DNA from: Sphingomonas sp.
GTDB taxonomy: Bacteria; Pseudomonadota; Alphaproteobacteria; Sphingomonadales; Sphingomonadaceae
DNA length: 64,000 nt
Assembly (NCBI RefSeq): GCF_029239295.1
Contig: NZ_JAQZBC010000002.1
Coordinates: forward strand, 186,001-250,000
Direction: 5' to 3'
A program made the translations under genes and the position numbers. Each line of letters begins with the position of its first letter. Within the stretch, counting starts at the first letter, position 1. This document shows, one piece after another, positions 9,858-19,988 of the stretch. The notes beneath the pieces were generated by a model. The model was given only the letters and a program-made list of their open reading frames with translations, was not told the DNA's origin and made no database searches.

Positions 9858-10538
9858 ATGGCCCAGCCGCTCATGCCTCACGCGACCGCTTCATGGCTCG
9901 TCGACAACACGTCGCTGACGTTCGAGCAGATCGCGGAATTCTGCGGTCTTCACGTGCTCGAGGTGCAGGCGATCGCCGACGATACCGCCGCGACCAAGTT
10001 GACTGGTCGTGATCCGGTGCGCGCGCACGAACTGACCCAAGACGAAATCGAAAAGGGTCAGGCCAATTCCGAATACCGCCTGAAGATGACCAAGGGTCCC
10101 GATCAGGTCCGCCGTACGAAGGGGCCGCGTTACACGCCGGTTTCCAAGCGGCAGGACAAGCCGGATGGCATCGCATGGATCATCCGCAACCATCCGGAAA
10201 TCACCGATGGTGCGATCTCCAACCTGATCGGCACGACGCGCACGACGATCGCGGCGATCCGCGATCGGACTCACTGGAACATCGGCAACATCACGCCAAA
10301 GGATCCGGTGACACTGGGTCTGACCACGCAGCGCGAGCTCGATGCGGCGGTGGCAAAGGCTGCCAAGACCGCCGGGGTCGAGGCACAGCCGACCGATACG
10401 CGCCTTGATGGGGACCGTGAGGCCCTGATCGAACAGCTGCGCGCCGAGCGTGAGCAGGCGTCGCGCGATGCCCAGATGGCAGGTGACGAAGATCGCGGCC
10501 CCAAGCCGTTCTTCGGGGACGATCCTTTCCGCCGGTAA
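9858..10538 (+). CDS. trcR: Cell-cycle transcriptional regulator TrcR (DUF1013)
   Basis: A 226-residue protein matching the DUF1013 family over its first 165 residues: HATASWLVDNTSLTFEQIAE, a helix-turn-helix-like N terminus, LTGRDPVRAHELTQDEIEKG, and a second helix-turn-helix around WIIRNHPEITDGAISNLIGT. In Caulobacter this family member, TrcR, associates with RNA polymerase holoenzyme and influences cell-cycle gene expression. The C-terminal 60 residues are charged and probably disordered, a variable part of the family. It is monocistronic here, with its own leader. With sciP at 37 kb, the window holds two factors of the CtrA-era cell-cycle network. Confidence 0.9.
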   Translation: MAQPLMPHATASWLVDNTSLTFEQIAEFCGLHVLEVQAIADDTAATKLTGRDPVRAHELTQDEIEKGQANSEYRLKMTKGPDQVRRTKGPRYTPVSKRQDKPDGIAWIIRNHPEITDGAISNLIGTTRTTIAAIRDRTHWNIGNITPKDPVTLGLTTQRELDAAVAKAAKTAGVEAQPTDTRLDGDREALIEQLRAEREQASRDAQMAGDEDRGPKPFFGDDPFRR

Positions 10539-10553
10539 TCAGGCCCTGTTTGC

Positions 10554-10574
10554 TGGCGGATGGCTGGTCCGCCA
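10554..10574. other. 7-bp hairpin downstream of trcR
   Basis: TGGCGGA (10554-10560) and TCCGCCA (10568-10574) pair perfectly around a TGGCTGG loop, 16 bases beyond the trcR stop. No T-run follows, so this is at most a weak or factor-assisted transcript end. Confidence 0.35.
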
Positions 10575-10689
10575 CTGGCTGACCTGAACAGGATAATGGG
10601 CACGGTTCCGCTCGGCGGGATCGCGCTCATCGCATAAAGGCGCCCGATTCCTCTCGACGTAACGAATGTTATGCTGATAGCGTTCGGTC

Positions 10690-11778
10690 ATGGCGACGGC
10701 AATTCAACGCACGCTGATCGGGGATGAGGGGCTGACGCCCACCAGCTGGGCCGGTCTGACCTTTCCTTTCGGTGATCGCGGGCCGCAGCCTGGCGAACTG
10801 CTGACGCTGATGGACGGCATCCGCTGGTGGCGCGTGCCCATGTCCGGCCCGTTGAAGCATGTGAACGGCCTGATCCTGGATGATGGCCCGGAATTACTGG
10901 CGATCGACACCGGCACCGCCAGCCCGCGATCGACAGAGGCGTGGCGCACGATTCTGGAGGGGCCGCTCGCGGGTCAGCGGATCGGCAAGATCATGTGCAC
11001 GCACATGCATCCCGATCACGTGGGGCTGGCCGGTTGGCTGTCACGCCGCTTCGATGATGCGCAAATCGTGATGACCCGTACCGAGTGGCTGATGGTACGG
11101 ATGCTGTCGGCGGATTCGCGCCCCGAAGTGCCCGATGAACAGCTCGCCTTCTGGCGCGGCGCTGGATGGGACGAGGATCAGGTCGCGCATGGCGCCAGTC
11201 GCGGCTGGTCGAATTTTGGCAAGGCGATTGCGCGGATGCCGCTCACCTACACCCGAATTCAGGACGGCGAAGTGCTGCGGATCGGCGGCAGCGACTGGCA
11301 TGTGATCACCGGCAACGGCCACAGCCCGGAACATGCCTGCCTGGTCGATTACGACCGCCGCGTACTCGTCGCCGGCGACCAGGTCCTGCCAAAGATCAGC
11401 TCCAACATTTCGGTCCATGTCAGCCAGAGCAACGACGACCCGCTCGGCGACTGGCTTCGCTCGATCGAGAAATTCCGCGCGCTGCCGGAGGATCTGCTGG
11501 TGCTCCCCGGCCATGGTGACCCCTTCTACGGGCTTCATACCCGGCTTGATGCGCTTCGCGATGAACACATCGACCGGCTGGATGCGATCGTTGACCTGAT
11601 GGGAAGCGGGGCGGTGCGCGCGGTGGATTGCTTCAAGGTGCTGTTCCGGCGCCCGATCGGCCTGGACGTGATCGGCATGGCCACTGGCGAATCGCTCGCC
11701 CATTTGAAGCGTCTGGAGATCGAAGGGCGCGCCGTGCGTGAGGAAAGTGGCGGCACCTGGTGGTACACTCGCGCCTGA
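10690..11778 (+). CDS. MBL-fold hydrolase with C-terminal winged-helix-like domain
   Basis: A 362-residue cytoplasmic hydrolase of the metallo-beta-lactamase fold. The metal site is CTHMHPDHVGLAGW (about residues 99-112), with later ligands in GNGHSPEHACLVD, VAGDQVLP and LVLPGHGDPFYG. After about residue 275 a helical region (DLMGSGAVRAVDCFKVLFRR...ESLAHLKRLEIEG) looks like the winged-helix tail seen in LACTB2-like and related MBL proteins. The true substrate is unknown; family members include thioesterases and nucleases. It is flanked by trcR upstream and the convergent DUF188 gene downstream. Confidence 0.8.
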   Translation: MATAIQRTLIGDEGLTPTSWAGLTFPFGDRGPQPGELLTLMDGIRWWRVPMSGPLKHVNGLILDDGPELLAIDTGTASPRSTEAWRTILEGPLAGQRIGKIMCTHMHPDHVGLAGWLSRRFDDAQIVMTRTEWLMVRMLSADSRPEVPDEQLAFWRGAGWDEDQVAHGASRGWSNFGKAIARMPLTYTRIQDGEVLRIGGSDWHVITGNGHSPEHACLVDYDRRVLVAGDQVLPKISSNISVHVSQSNDDPLGDWLRSIEKFRALPEDLLVLPGHGDPFYGLHTRLDALRDEHIDRLDAIVDLMGSGAVRAVDCFKVLFRRPIGLDVIGMATGESLAHLKRLEIEGRAVREESGGTWWYTRA

Positions 11779-11788
11779 GCTCCTTCGT

Positions 11789-12256
11789 TCAGCCTCCGCG
11801 CGCGCGCAACAGCTTGCCTAACGCCTGATCCAGCGCCGACAGGAAGCGGGATCGGTCTTCCTTGCCGAACGGCGCTGGGCCGCCGACCCTGTCGCCCCCG
11901 GCGCGAAGGTCAGCCATGATCGCGCGCACCGCGACCGCATTGCCGATCGAGCTGGTGGTGAAGGGCTTGCCCGAAGGCGAGATCACCGTCGCGCCCAGTT
12001 TCAGGCAGCGATCAGCCAGCAGGATATCGCCGGTAACCACCACAGTGGTGGCATCGGCATGTTCCACGATCCAGTCATCCGCCGCATCGAACCCGTCATT
12101 GACGACGACGCGGGCGATCAGCGGATGCTGTGGCACCCGCAGATGCGCGTTGCTGACAATCGTGACCGGCACGTTCAGCCGATATGCGACACGATAGATC
12201 TCCTCCTTCACCGGGCACGCGTCTGCGTCGACCAGGATCGTTACCCCTCCCGCCAT
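11789..12256 (-). CDS. YaiI/YqxD family protein (DUF188, UPF0178)
   Basis: A 155-residue protein with family motifs [18 protein letters not shown] at the N terminus, [34 protein letters not shown] and [15 protein letters not shown]. The acidic pattern resembles a PIN-like or NYN-type metal site, so nuclease activity is conceivable, but no function is firmly established for the family. It lies 43 bp downstream of purH on the same strand and could be read through from it; it converges with the MBL hydrolase 10 bp away. Confidence 0.88.
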   Translation of the reverse strand: MAGGVTILVDADACPVKEEIYRVAYRLNVPVTIVSNAHLRVPQHPLIARVVVNDGFDAADDWIVEHADATTVVVTGDILLADRCLKLGATVISPSGKPFTTSSIGNAVAVRAIMADLRAGGDRVGGPAPFGKEDRSRFLSALDQALGKLLRARGG

Positions 12257-12299
12257 CAGACGTGCCCGATCCGCGACCCGGTGAACGCTTCCACCATCA

Positions 12300-13871
12300 T
12301 CAATGGCGGAAATGCCGCATGCCGGTGAAAACCATCGCCAGCCCGGCCTCGTCGGCGGCGGCGATCACTTCGGCGTCGCGGATCGATCCGCCCGGTTGGA
12401 TGACGGCCGTCGCGCCGGCCTCGACAGCCGCAAGCAACCCGTCGGCGAAGGGGAAGAACGCGTCAGAGGCGACCGCCGAACCGATCGTGCGCGGCGTGCC
12501 CCAGCCAGCCTTGTCGGCGGCATCCTTCGCCTTCCATGCGGCGATCCGTGCCGATTCCAGGCGGTTCATCTGTCCCGCGCCGACGCCTGCGGTGCTGCCA
12601 TCCTTGGCATAGACGATGGCGTTCGACTTGACGTGCTTGGCGACAGTCCAAGCAAAGCGGCAATCGGCCAGTTCCTGCGCGGTTGGCTGCCGCTTGGTCA
12701 CCACCTTCAGCATATCGTCCGACAGCACGCCATTGTCGCGCGACTGGACCAGCCATCCGCCAGCGATCGTCTTGGCCGTCAGCCCGCCACGCGCCGGATC
12801 GGGCAACGAACCGGTCAGCAGCAGCCGCAGGTTCTTCTTCGCCGCGAACAGCGCAATCGCTTCCTCGTCGGCGTCGGGCGCCACCACCACTTCGGTGAAG
12901 ATGCCAGTGATCGCCTTCGCCGTCGCGGCGTCCAGCGTTCGGTTCAGGGCGATGATCCCGCCAAAGGCCGAGACTGTATCGCAGGCGAACGCCGCCTCAT
13001 AAGCCTCTGCCAGTGATGCCCCGGTCGCCACGCCGCACGGATTGGCGTGCTTCACGATGACACAGGTCGGGTCGGCGTCGCGGAATTCGCTGACCAACTC
13101 CAGCGCGGCGTCGGCATCGTTGAGGTTGTTGTAGCTCAGCTCCTTGCCCTGCACCTGACGCGCCTGGCCAATGCCTGGCGTACTGGGGCCGGCAGGACGA
13201 TAGAAGGCCGCCTGCTGATGCGGGTTTTCACCATAGCGAAGCACCGTAGGCGCCTCGAGCGTGAAGGGCAGCGTTGCGGGGAACTGCTCCTTCTGATCCT
13301 CCAGCCCGAACCACCTCGCAATCATCGAATCGTACGTCGCCGTCGCCGCAAAGGCCTTGGCGGCGAGGCGCTTGCGCTCGTCCAGCGTGGTCTCGCCACG
13401 AGCGACGACGGCATAATCGGCGGGATCAGTGACGATCGCCACATAGGCATGATTCTTCGCGGCGGAGCGGACCATGCTGGGTCCCCCGATGTCGATGTTC
13501 TCGATCACCTCGGGCCGGTCGGCGCCCTTCGCCACCGTCTGCGCGAACGGATAGAGGTTCACGACGACGAGATCGATCGCGCCGATACCGTGTTCTTCCA
13601 TCGCCGCGGCGTGCGCGGCATCGTCGCGCACTGCCAGCAATCCGCCGTGCACCATCGGGTGCAGCGTCTTCACCCGCCCATCCATCATCTCGGGGAAGCC
13701 GGTCAGGTCCGACACGTCACGCACCGTCAGCCCCGCCTCGCGCAGCGCCTTTGCCGTGCCACCGGTGGAAACCAGCTCCACGCCCTTTTCGGCGAGCGTT
13801 CGGGCGAGATCGACGATCCCCGTCTTGTCGGAAACGGACAAAAGGGCGCGGCGGATGGTGATGGCGGTCAT
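12300..13871 (-). CDS. purH: Bifunctional AICAR formyltransferase/IMP cyclohydrolase
   Basis: PurH performs the last two steps of IMP synthesis: transfer of a formyl group to AICAR, then ring closure. The 523-residue product begins [20 protein letters not shown]; the N-terminal IMP cyclohydrolase domain (to about 195) contains [14 protein letters not shown] and [17 protein letters not shown], and the transformylase domain has [28 protein letters not shown] and [12 protein letters not shown] longer reading frame extends 47 codons upstream, but that segment is not family-like, so I use the ATG at 13871. In other alphaproteobacteria purH also lies beside the heparinase-like gene, as here. Confidence 0.95.
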   Translation of the reverse strand: MTAITIRRALLSVSDKTGIVDLARTLAEKGVELVSTGGTAKALREAGLTVRDVSDLTGFPEMMDGRVKTLHPMVHGGLLAVRDDAAHAAAMEEHGIGAIDLVVVNLYPFAQTVAKGADRPEVIENIDIGGPSMVRSAAKNHAYVAIVTDPADYAVVARGETTLDERKRLAAKAFAATATYDSMIARWFGLEDQKEQFPATLPFTLEAPTVLRYGENPHQQAAFYRPAGPSTPGIGQARQVQGKELSYNNLNDADAALELVSEFRDADPTCVIVKHANPCGVATGASLAEAYEAAFACDTVSAFGGIIALNRTLDAATAKAITGIFTEVVVAPDADEEAIALFAAKKNLRLLLTGSLPDPARGGLTAKTIAGGWLVQSRDNGVLSDDMLKVVTKRQPTAQELADCRFAWTVAKHVKSNAIVYAKDGSTAGVGAGQMNRLESARIAAWKAKDAADKAGWGTPRTIGSAVASDAFFPFADGLLAAVEAGATAVIQPGGSIRDAEVIAAADEAGLAMVFTGMRHFRH

Positions 13872-14031
13872 GACACTCTTTCCGCTTCTCCCGCGGACGG
13901 GGAGGAGCAAGGGGTGGGTGGGCGACGGATCGGGCACGAGTCCCGGATCGTCGCGATGCGACGTGCAGCCCCCTAGACCCGCCGGCGCGTGCGCCCAAGC
14001 CCTCGTGCGCACCCGTGTGACAAGAAATCGA

Positions 14032-15774
14032 TCAGCGCGCGCGCTTCAGCACCCAGCTGACGGTCGCGCCGCCCGCTTCGGACATGCCGGTGACGACCAG
14101 TTGTTGGGTGGTAACCGGACGACCATCGCCGTCGATCCACAAGCTGTCATCGATCACCAGCGATCCACCCCGCGTGCGGAACTGCCACATCGCGCCGCCC
14201 GGGACGCGGAGCACCGCCCCCATGCTGTCTGCCGTCGGCGACGCCTCGACGCCGCGACCGAGATGGAAGCGGATCGCGAATGGCTTTGCGCTTGCCGGCG
14301 CGCGGCGGCGCCCCTTCGGCAGCAGCACGTCGTCACCGCGTAATTCCTTGCCGTCGTCGGTCAGCACCAGCTGGCGGCGATGCAAGAAGCCATGGCGGCG
14401 GAGATAACCGTCATGGCTGGCCTCGATCCGGCTGGCGTTTTCCGATTCCTGACGGCTCAGCTCAACCTCACCCACGCCGCGCCCCAGCGTTCCATCGGCA
14501 TGGATGGCGGTCGAATTCGTGTCGGCAAGCGTCAGCGTCGAATGCGCCGCCGTCGTACGCAGCGCCTCGATCAGCGCACGGGGCAGCCCCGCCATCGCCG
14601 CACGCGCGCCGCCGCAATTCACGACGATCCGCGCCGGCCCGTCCGAAAACTCGAAGGCCAACGTGGAGGCGCAACCACCCTCGACCTCCCGGGCCACCGG
14701 CGGTGGCGCCGCATCGACCAGCACGACGGTCGTTCCCGCGACCAGCCGCTGATATCCCCAGTCGCGCGCCTGGCGCAGTGGCCGAGTCCGCACGCCGCTA
14801 GCCTCGATCACTTGCGCGACCCGCTCCGCGGGCACCGGACCGCCGCTCTGCCAGCTGCCGAGGCCGCGATCGGCGTGGCAGACGGCAAGCAATGCCGGCA
14901 CCATCCGCGCCAGCGTGCCCTGGACCGCTTCGGGCAGTTCCAGCCGGCGCGTGATGTAGCTTTCGCGCAGCATCGCGAGCAGCCCGATCATGTCGAGCAG
15001 CGATTCAGGGGATCGGTTCACCGCCCCGCCATCCTCGAACACCGCACCGCTCAGCGCGCGTGCCAGCCCCGCCTCACCAAAGCTGCGGCGTGGATCGCCG
15101 CCCGGAATAAGCAATCCGGCAGCGATCACGCCGCACCATGCGGCCACGCGGGCCGGGCCGATCGGTGCCTTGTCCGCACTGGTGTCCAGATGCCGTGCGC
15201 CCCGCGCCAGCGCGTTCAGCACCTTGGATCGGTAGACGAGATCAGTGGAGGACAGGATAAGCGGCGCATGAGCGGTCCAGAACAGGATCCGCCGCCCCCA
15301 CAGGTCCGGCCGCCACGCCACTGCGGTAACTCGCTCGCCGTGCGCCGCCAGCCACCGCGACATCAGGTCCTCGGCGATCGGCGCCCCGGTTGTCCGCGTG
15401 GCCACGCTGGACAGATCGCGCAGCCATAAGAAACTGTGGAGATAATCGGCAAAGGCGGCCGACGGCTGAAGCGCTCGCAGGTTCAGCCCTGCGATATCAT
15501 GCCGCTCGCCACGAAAGGCGAGCTGTCCGGCGAGCAGCGCCTCGCCTCGCGTGACGTCGCCAAAAAGGGGATCGTCCGGCACCGCGATCAGCTTCAGCGG
15601 GTAGCGGCCTTTCAGGCGCAGCCCGTGGATCGGGGTACGCCAGGTCAGCCGATGGAAACGGTCGGTCAGCCGTTCAGCGAGCGACAGGCCCTTATCGCCG
15701 CCGACGCGGACCAGCCGCTTGCCTTCGTCTATCCCGTCCGGGACGGCTGCAGGATCGCGGGCGCCTTGGCTCAT
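14032..15774 (-). CDS. Heparinase II/III family protein
   Basis: A 580-residue protein of the heparinase II/III family: an alpha/alpha-barrel-like N-terminal region ([20 protein letters not shown]..., then [49 protein letters not shown]) and a C-terminal beta-sandwich domain with [26 protein letters not shown] and [21 protein letters not shown]. Family members are polysaccharide lyases, but this chromosomal version is conserved between rpe and purH in many alphaproteobacteria, which suggests a housekeeping role such as handling an acidic envelope polymer. There is no obvious signal peptide, unlike secreted lyases. Its start overlaps the rpe stop by four bases, so the genes are translationally coupled. 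Confidence 0.85.
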   Translation of the reverse strand: MSQGARDPAAVPDGIDEGKRLVRVGGDKGLSLAERLTDRFHRLTWRTPIHGLRLKGRYPLKLIAVPDDPLFGDVTRGEALLAGQLAFRGERHDIAGLNLRALQPSAAFADYLHSFLWLRDLSSVATRTTGAPIAEDLMSRWLAAHGERVTAVAWRPDLWGRRILFWTAHAPLILSSTDLVYRSKVLNALARGARHLDTSADKAPIGPARVAAWCGVIAAGLLIPGGDPRRSFGEAGLARALSGAVFEDGGAVNRSPESLLDMIGLLAMLRESYITRRLELPEAVQGTLARMVPALLAVCHADRGLGSWQSGGPVPAERVAQVIEASGVRTRPLRQARDWGYQRLVAGTTVVLVDAAPPPVAREVEGGCASTLAFEFSDGPARIVVNCGGARAAMAGLPRALIEALRTTAAHSTLTLADTNSTAIHADGTLGRGVGEVELSRQESENASRIEASHDGYLRRHGFLHRRQLVLTDDGKELRGDDVLLPKGRRRAPASAKPFAIRFHLGRGVEASPTADSMGAVLRVPGGAMWQFRTRGGSLVIDDSLWIDGDGRPVTTQQLVVTGMSEAGGATVSWVLKRAR

Positions 15775-16433
15775 GCGCCCCGCAAGGCTCGGATGTTAGC
15801 GGCATAGGCATCAGGGCCGCCGCGGAATGTCGCGGTGCCCGCCACCAGCGCATCGGCGCCCGCGTCGATCGCCAGCGCCGCAGTACGCTGATCGATACCG
15901 CCATCGACCTGCAGGTCGATATCGCGGCCGCTCGCCTCGATCATCTTGCGGATTGAGGAGATCTTGCGCAGCTGGCTTTCGATGAAGCTCTGTCCGCCGA
16001 AGCCGGGATTGACGCTCATCACCAGCACCAGGTCGACCATGTCGATCAGGTAATCCAGCATCTTGGCCGGCGTACCAGGATTGAGCACCACCCCTGCCCG
16101 CTTGCCCAGCGACTTGATGTGCTGCAGCGATCGATGGATGTGCGGTCCCGCCTCGGGATGAACGGTGATCGTGTCCGCGCCCGCCTCGGCGAAGGCGTCG
16201 AGGTACGCGTCGATCGGTGAGATCATCAGATGCACGTCGAACGGCTTGGCGGTGTGCGGGCGCAGCGCCTTCACCACCGCCGGGCCGATGGTGATGTTGG
16301 GCACGAAATGCCCGTCCATCACATCGATGTGGATCCAGTCGGCGCCCGCCGCGTCAATCGCACGGACTTCCTCGCCCAGCTTGGCAAAGTCGGCGGACAG
16401 GATCGAAGGCGCGATACGAACAGGCTTGGTCAT
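15771..16433 (-). CDS. rpe: Ribulose-phosphate 3-epimerase
   Basis: Rpe interconverts ribulose 5-phosphate and xylulose 5-phosphate in the pentose phosphate pathway. The 220-residue TIM barrel shows [35 protein letters not shown] (metal-binding His and catalytic Asp), [22 protein letters not shown] and LQVDGGID. I set the start at ATG 16433; a 17-codon upstream extension looks unrelated. It sits between rsmB and the heparinase-like gene, overlapping the latter by four bases. Confidence 0.95.
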   Translation of the reverse strand: MTKPVRIAPSILSADFAKLGEEVRAIDAAGADWIHIDVMDGHFVPNITIGPAVVKALRPHTAKPFDVHLMISPIDAYLDAFAEAGADTITVHPEAGPHIHRSLQHIKSLGKRAGVVLNPGTPAKMLDYLIDMVDLVLVMSVNPGFGGQSFIESQLRKISSIRKMIEASGRDIDLQVDGGIDQRTAALAIDAGADALVAGTATFRGGPDAYAANIRALRGA

Positions 16434-16539
16434 GGATCTCACTGTTGATCGGCTCACACCGACCGGCTCACCTGCACTCAGCAAGCCGGATCAGCGCAAA
16501 CGAAGGGACATGCGCAAAGATGCTTAACCTGCGATTCGA

Positions 16540-17832
16540 TCAGGCGGAAGCACGCACGAGCCGGACGATGAAAAAGCCGTCACACCCGCCCGCTTCTTCC
16601 AGCGTGCCGGGCAGCGTACGAACATAGCCCGCCGCTTCTGCGTTCACCCCGTCGGGAAGTTCGCCCGGGCGCGGCGCCTCAATCGCATAATCGGGATGTT
16701 CGGCGAGGAAGCGCTCCAGTTGCTCCTCCCCTTCCTCGCGTTCCAGCGAGCAGGTGGCATAGACCAGCCGCCCACCGGGGCGGACCCAGTCAGCCGCGCG
16801 ATCGAGCAGCTGCGCTTGCAACGCCGCCATGTCGGCGATGATGCGCGGATGGGCGCGGTAAAGCACGTCGGGATGCCGCCGGAAAATGCCCGTCGCGCTG
16901 CACGGCGCATCCAGCAGCAGTGCATCCACCGGCTCGGCCGGCACCCAGTCCATCGCGTCGGCGATCACTACGGTCGCCGGCAGTTTCGTCCGGGTCAGGT
17001 TTTCGTGAAGTCGCGCCGCGCGCGTCGGCGAGATTTCCAGTGCCGTCACGTCCCATCCCGCGGCCGCCAGCTGCATCGTCTTGCCGCCCGGCGCGGCACA
17101 CAGGTCCAGCGCGCGTCCCGGCCCCCGCCCGATCAAGCGGGCGGGAAGCGACGCGGCGACATCCTGCACCCACCAGTCTCCCTCGGCGAACCCCGGGAGC
17201 TTCGCGACAGGTGCCGCATCGCGGACCCGGCGCTGGTCGGGCGCGAGATGATCGCCCTCGGGCGCCAGCGCCGCCGGGCTCGCCAGCGTCAGGTCAAGCG
17301 GCGGGGGCACTGCAATCGCGCGCGCTGCCGCAGCGACCGTTGCCTCGCCCCACGCCGTGCCCCAGCGATCGGCAATCACCGGCGGCAGCGTGGGAGTCTC
17401 TGGCAATGTCGCGCCCCCCCGCGTCAGCGCACCGAACACGCCATGCACCAGCTTGCGCGGGCCACTATCGACCAGCGGCAGCACGGTGGCGATCGCCGCA
17501 TGCGGCGGCGTGCCGAGCGCGAGCGTCTGGACCAAAGCGATTCGCAACGCGGTGCGCGCTTTCGCATCCTCCGGCAACACCTGCCGGGTCGCCGAATCGA
17601 TCAGCGAATCGAGATCGGGCAGCCGTCGCAACGTCTCCGCGGCAATGGCATGCGCCAGGCCGCGGTCCGCGCCTTCCAGCCCGCGCGTCGCCTGCGGCAA
17701 AGCGGATTCGAGCGGTTCCCCTCGGCGCAGCACCGCATCCAGAAGGCGAAGGGCAGCGCGGCGCGGGGCCGTGCCGGGCGGATCGGCCGGACGACGTTGG
17801 CGATCGGGGCGGGGGTTGGCGGAAGCAGACAT
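16540..17832 (-). CDS. rsmB: 16S rRNA m5C methyltransferase, RsmB-type
   Basis: A 430-residue SAM-dependent RNA methyltransferase. The N-terminal NusB-like domain (RRAALRLLDAVLRRGEPLE...) is followed by the Rossmann core: LDLCAAPGGKTMQLAAAG binds SAM, LLLDAPCSATGIFRRHPD carries one conserved Cys and VYATCSLEREEGEEQ the catalytic Cys of m5C enzymes. It is predicted to methylate 16S rRNA at the RsmB position (C967 in E. coli). The reading frame is open 79 codons farther upstream but the family-like part starts at ATG 17832. It diverges from the tiny sdhAF4-like gene with 41 bp between. Confidence 0.92.
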   Translation of the reverse strand: MSASANPRPDRQRRPADPPGTAPRRAALRLLDAVLRRGEPLESALPQATRGLEGADRGLAHAIAAETLRRLPDLDSLIDSATRQVLPEDAKARTALRIALVQTLALGTPPHAAIATVLPLVDSGPRKLVHGVFGALTRGGATLPETPTLPPVIADRWGTAWGEATVAAAARAIAVPPPLDLTLASPAALAPEGDHLAPDQRRVRDAAPVAKLPGFAEGDWWVQDVAASLPARLIGRGPGRALDLCAAPGGKTMQLAAAGWDVTALEISPTRAARLHENLTRTKLPATVVIADAMDWVPAEPVDALLLDAPCSATGIFRRHPDVLYRAHPRIIADMAALQAQLLDRAADWVRPGGRLVYATCSLEREEGEEQLERFLAEHPDYAIEAPRPGELPDGVNAEAAGYVRTLPGTLEEAGGCDGFFIVRLVRASA

Positions 17833-17873
17833 CGCGCCCATGTGGCGGGTGAACGCCTCAACCGGAAGAGCCG

Positions 17874-18035
17874 ATGTCCAAACGCCCCCCTCATGTGAAG
17901 CCGCCGGCCTATCTTTCGCCCAACAAGCCGGTGCCTGAACCCGCACCGATGGAGCGGCCTGCCGAGGATCCGCTCGGCCGTGATCCGGTCCGCTATGGCG
18001 ACTGGGAAAAGAAGGGCATCGCCGTCGACTTCTGA
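17874..18035 (+). CDS. SdhAF4-type succinate dehydrogenase assembly factor (DUF1674)
   Basis: A 53-codon gene whose C-terminal half carries the family signature DPVRYGDWEKKGIAVDF; the N terminus is proline-rich (MSKRPPHVKPPAYLSPNKPV). DUF1674 proteins are relatives of eukaryotic SDHAF4, which binds the flavinated SdhA subunit and assists complex II assembly. The protein is on the short side of the family. GGAAGAG lies a few bases before the ATG. No sdh genes are in the window, so it is detached from its presumed partner operon. Confidence 0.85.
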   Translation: MSKRPPHVKPPAYLSPNKPVPEPAPMERPAEDPLGRDPVRYGDWEKKGIAVDF

Positions 18036-18116
18036 CCGTCCGATCGACCGTAGGGTGACGTAACGTCACTCCTTTCGCCTCCGGAACGAAGTGTTCATCG
18101 GCGCGTCTCAGCTTTG

Positions 18117-19973
18117 ATGCCCGCCTTCCTGTCCCGCCGCCGCGTCCGCGCCACCATGATCATTTTGGTGGCGCTTCTTCTATGTACGGTGCTGGCGCTG
18201 GCGGTGTTTCCCTGGGGCATGCTGAAGGACACCGCCGAGAAGCGCCTGACACAGCGCTTTGGAAGGCCCGTCACGATCGGCAAGATGGAGCGGGTCGATC
18301 CTGTCGGCTTCGCCACCACCGTCCGGCTGCGCGACATCCGGATACCGGGTCCTGCGTGGTCCGCCCCGCGAGACTTGGCCCGGATTGGCCAAATGGATGT
18401 GGGCTTCAACTCACTGGCACTGCTCACCGGGCGGCTTTCGCCGCGTGAGATCAGCATCTCGAACGCCCAGATCAATCTGATCCGCACCAAGGATGGGCGC
18501 GAAAACTGGCACCAGGAAAATGATGACAAGGGCAAATCGGGGAATAGCAGCCTTGATCGGCTGACAGTCGCCAATTCACGGCTCCGTTATGACGACGCCA
18601 AGCAGGATCGCCGCTTCGACCTCGCGTTAGGGTCCGATGCGACGTCGGGGCTGCGGCTACAGGGATCGGGCACCGTGCGCGGCGCACCGGTGCAACTCTC
18701 CGCACGCGCACCTGCCCTCTCTGACACGGATGGTGGGCGCTGGCCCTTTGAGGCGCGCATCGCCGGCGACGCGCTATCGATGCACGCACGCGGCACGATG
18801 GCGGCGCCGTTCGACACCAATCGAATGACGCTCGACGTCACGGCGCGGGCGAATGACCTGAAGCTCATTGACGCCATTATCGAGGCCGGGCTGTTCCAGT
18901 CCCAGCCCGTCACCCTGTCCGCTCACGTGCGTCGCGAGCCGCAGCGATGGCTGATTGACCGGCTGGATGGTCGGATCGGCCGCTCCGACTTGTCGGGGAA
19001 GCTCACCGTCGACAAGGTGGACGGCCGGACAAAGCTGACCGGCACCTTTGTCTCCCGCCAGCTAGATTTCGACGATTTCGCCTCAGATGAGGGGCTGCGG
19101 CGGGCTGCAGCAAAGAAGCGCGCGCTTGGGCCGCGTGTAGTCCCCGACACACGCGTCAACCTTGCCAAGGTCGGGAAGACGGATGGCAACATTGCTTTCC
19201 GCGTCGACCGCATTGTCAGCCGTCAGGGGCGGTCCTCGCTGACAAAACTGGCAGGCACGCTCACGCTCGATCAGCGCAAGCTGACGGTCGCTCCGCTTAC
19301 CATTGGCCTTCCCCGCGGTCAGATTACGGGCAGCGCCGTGATCGATCAGGCGGACGGCGCGCCCGTGCCGGTCGTTCGGCTGGACCTGCGCCTCGTCAAC
19401 AGCAGCGTTCCGGCGCTTGGCGGCGGTGGCGGATCGGTGACCGGCCGGGTCGATGGCCGCGCGGTGTTGGCGGGGCGCGGCAGCACCATCCGTGAGGCGG
19501 TGGGCAAGTCCTCCGGACGGATCGGCATCGTCGCCCGTAATGGCGAACTGCCGGCGGAGATTGCCGCTGCACTGGGCTTCGACGCCGGCCGTGCGCTGCT
19601 CGCCGATGAGAAGGATCGGGCCGTATTGCGCTGTGTCGTGGTGGGCCTCGCGATGCGCGGCGGGCGCGGAACGGCCTCGCCCTTCGTGATCGACACCTCC
19701 CAAAGCCGGCTTGATGGCGAGGGCACGGTGACGTTCCCGGGCGAGACGCTCGCCATCCGGCTTACCGGAGCCCCCAAGCAGAATAGCGTGCTTCGCCTGC
19801 CAGGCTCCGCAACGCTCGCCGGCACGATCAGCGAGCCAGACGTTCAGGTGCCGAAGGAGGTCAAGTCGGTCGGCAACGTGTTCAAGGCGCTGGGGCGGGC
19901 GATCACCGGGCGACAAGGTCCGACCGCAACCAGTGCCGATTGCGCGGCACTGTCCGCGCAGGTGCTACGTTGA
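18117..19973 (+). CDS. AsmA family envelope protein
   Basis: A 618-residue protein with an N-terminal membrane anchor (about residues 12-35, after the RRRVRA basic stretch) and a long periplasmic region. It fits the AsmA family: KRLTQRFGRPVTIGKMERV just after the anchor, the LDLRLVNSSVP and VDGRAVLAGRGSTIREAVGKS repeats, and a C-terminal GEGTVTFPGETLAIRLTGAP segment. AsmA-like proteins are bridge-type lipid transporters implicated in outer-membrane phospholipid traffic and assembly. ATG at 18117 is taken; a TTG immediately precedes it. It converges on gpsA 15 bp downstream. Confidence 0.88.
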   Translation: MPAFLSRRRVRATMIILVALLLCTVLALAVFPWGMLKDTAEKRLTQRFGRPVTIGKMERVDPVGFATTVRLRDIRIPGPAWSAPRDLARIGQMDVGFNSLALLTGRLSPREISISNAQINLIRTKDGRENWHQENDDKGKSGNSSLDRLTVANSRLRYDDAKQDRRFDLALGSDATSGLRLQGSGTVRGAPVQLSARAPALSDTDGGRWPFEARIAGDALSMHARGTMAAPFDTNRMTLDVTARANDLKLIDAIIEAGLFQSQPVTLSAHVRREPQRWLIDRLDGRIGRSDLSGKLTVDKVDGRTKLTGTFVSRQLDFDDFASDEGLRRAAAKKRALGPRVVPDTRVNLAKVGKTDGNIAFRVDRIVSRQGRSSLTKLAGTLTLDQRKLTVAPLTIGLPRGQITGSAVIDQADGAPVPVVRLDLRLVNSSVPALGGGGGSVTGRVDGRAVLAGRGSTIREAVGKSSGRIGIVARNGELPAEIAAALGFDAGRALLADEKDRAVLRCVVVGLAMRGGRGTASPFVIDTSQSRLDGEGTVTFPGETLAIRLTGAPKQNSVLRLPGSATLAGTISEPDVQVPKEVKSVGNVFKALGRAITGRQGPTATSADCAALSAQVLR

Positions 19974-19988
19974 CGCCGGCATAGCCAG

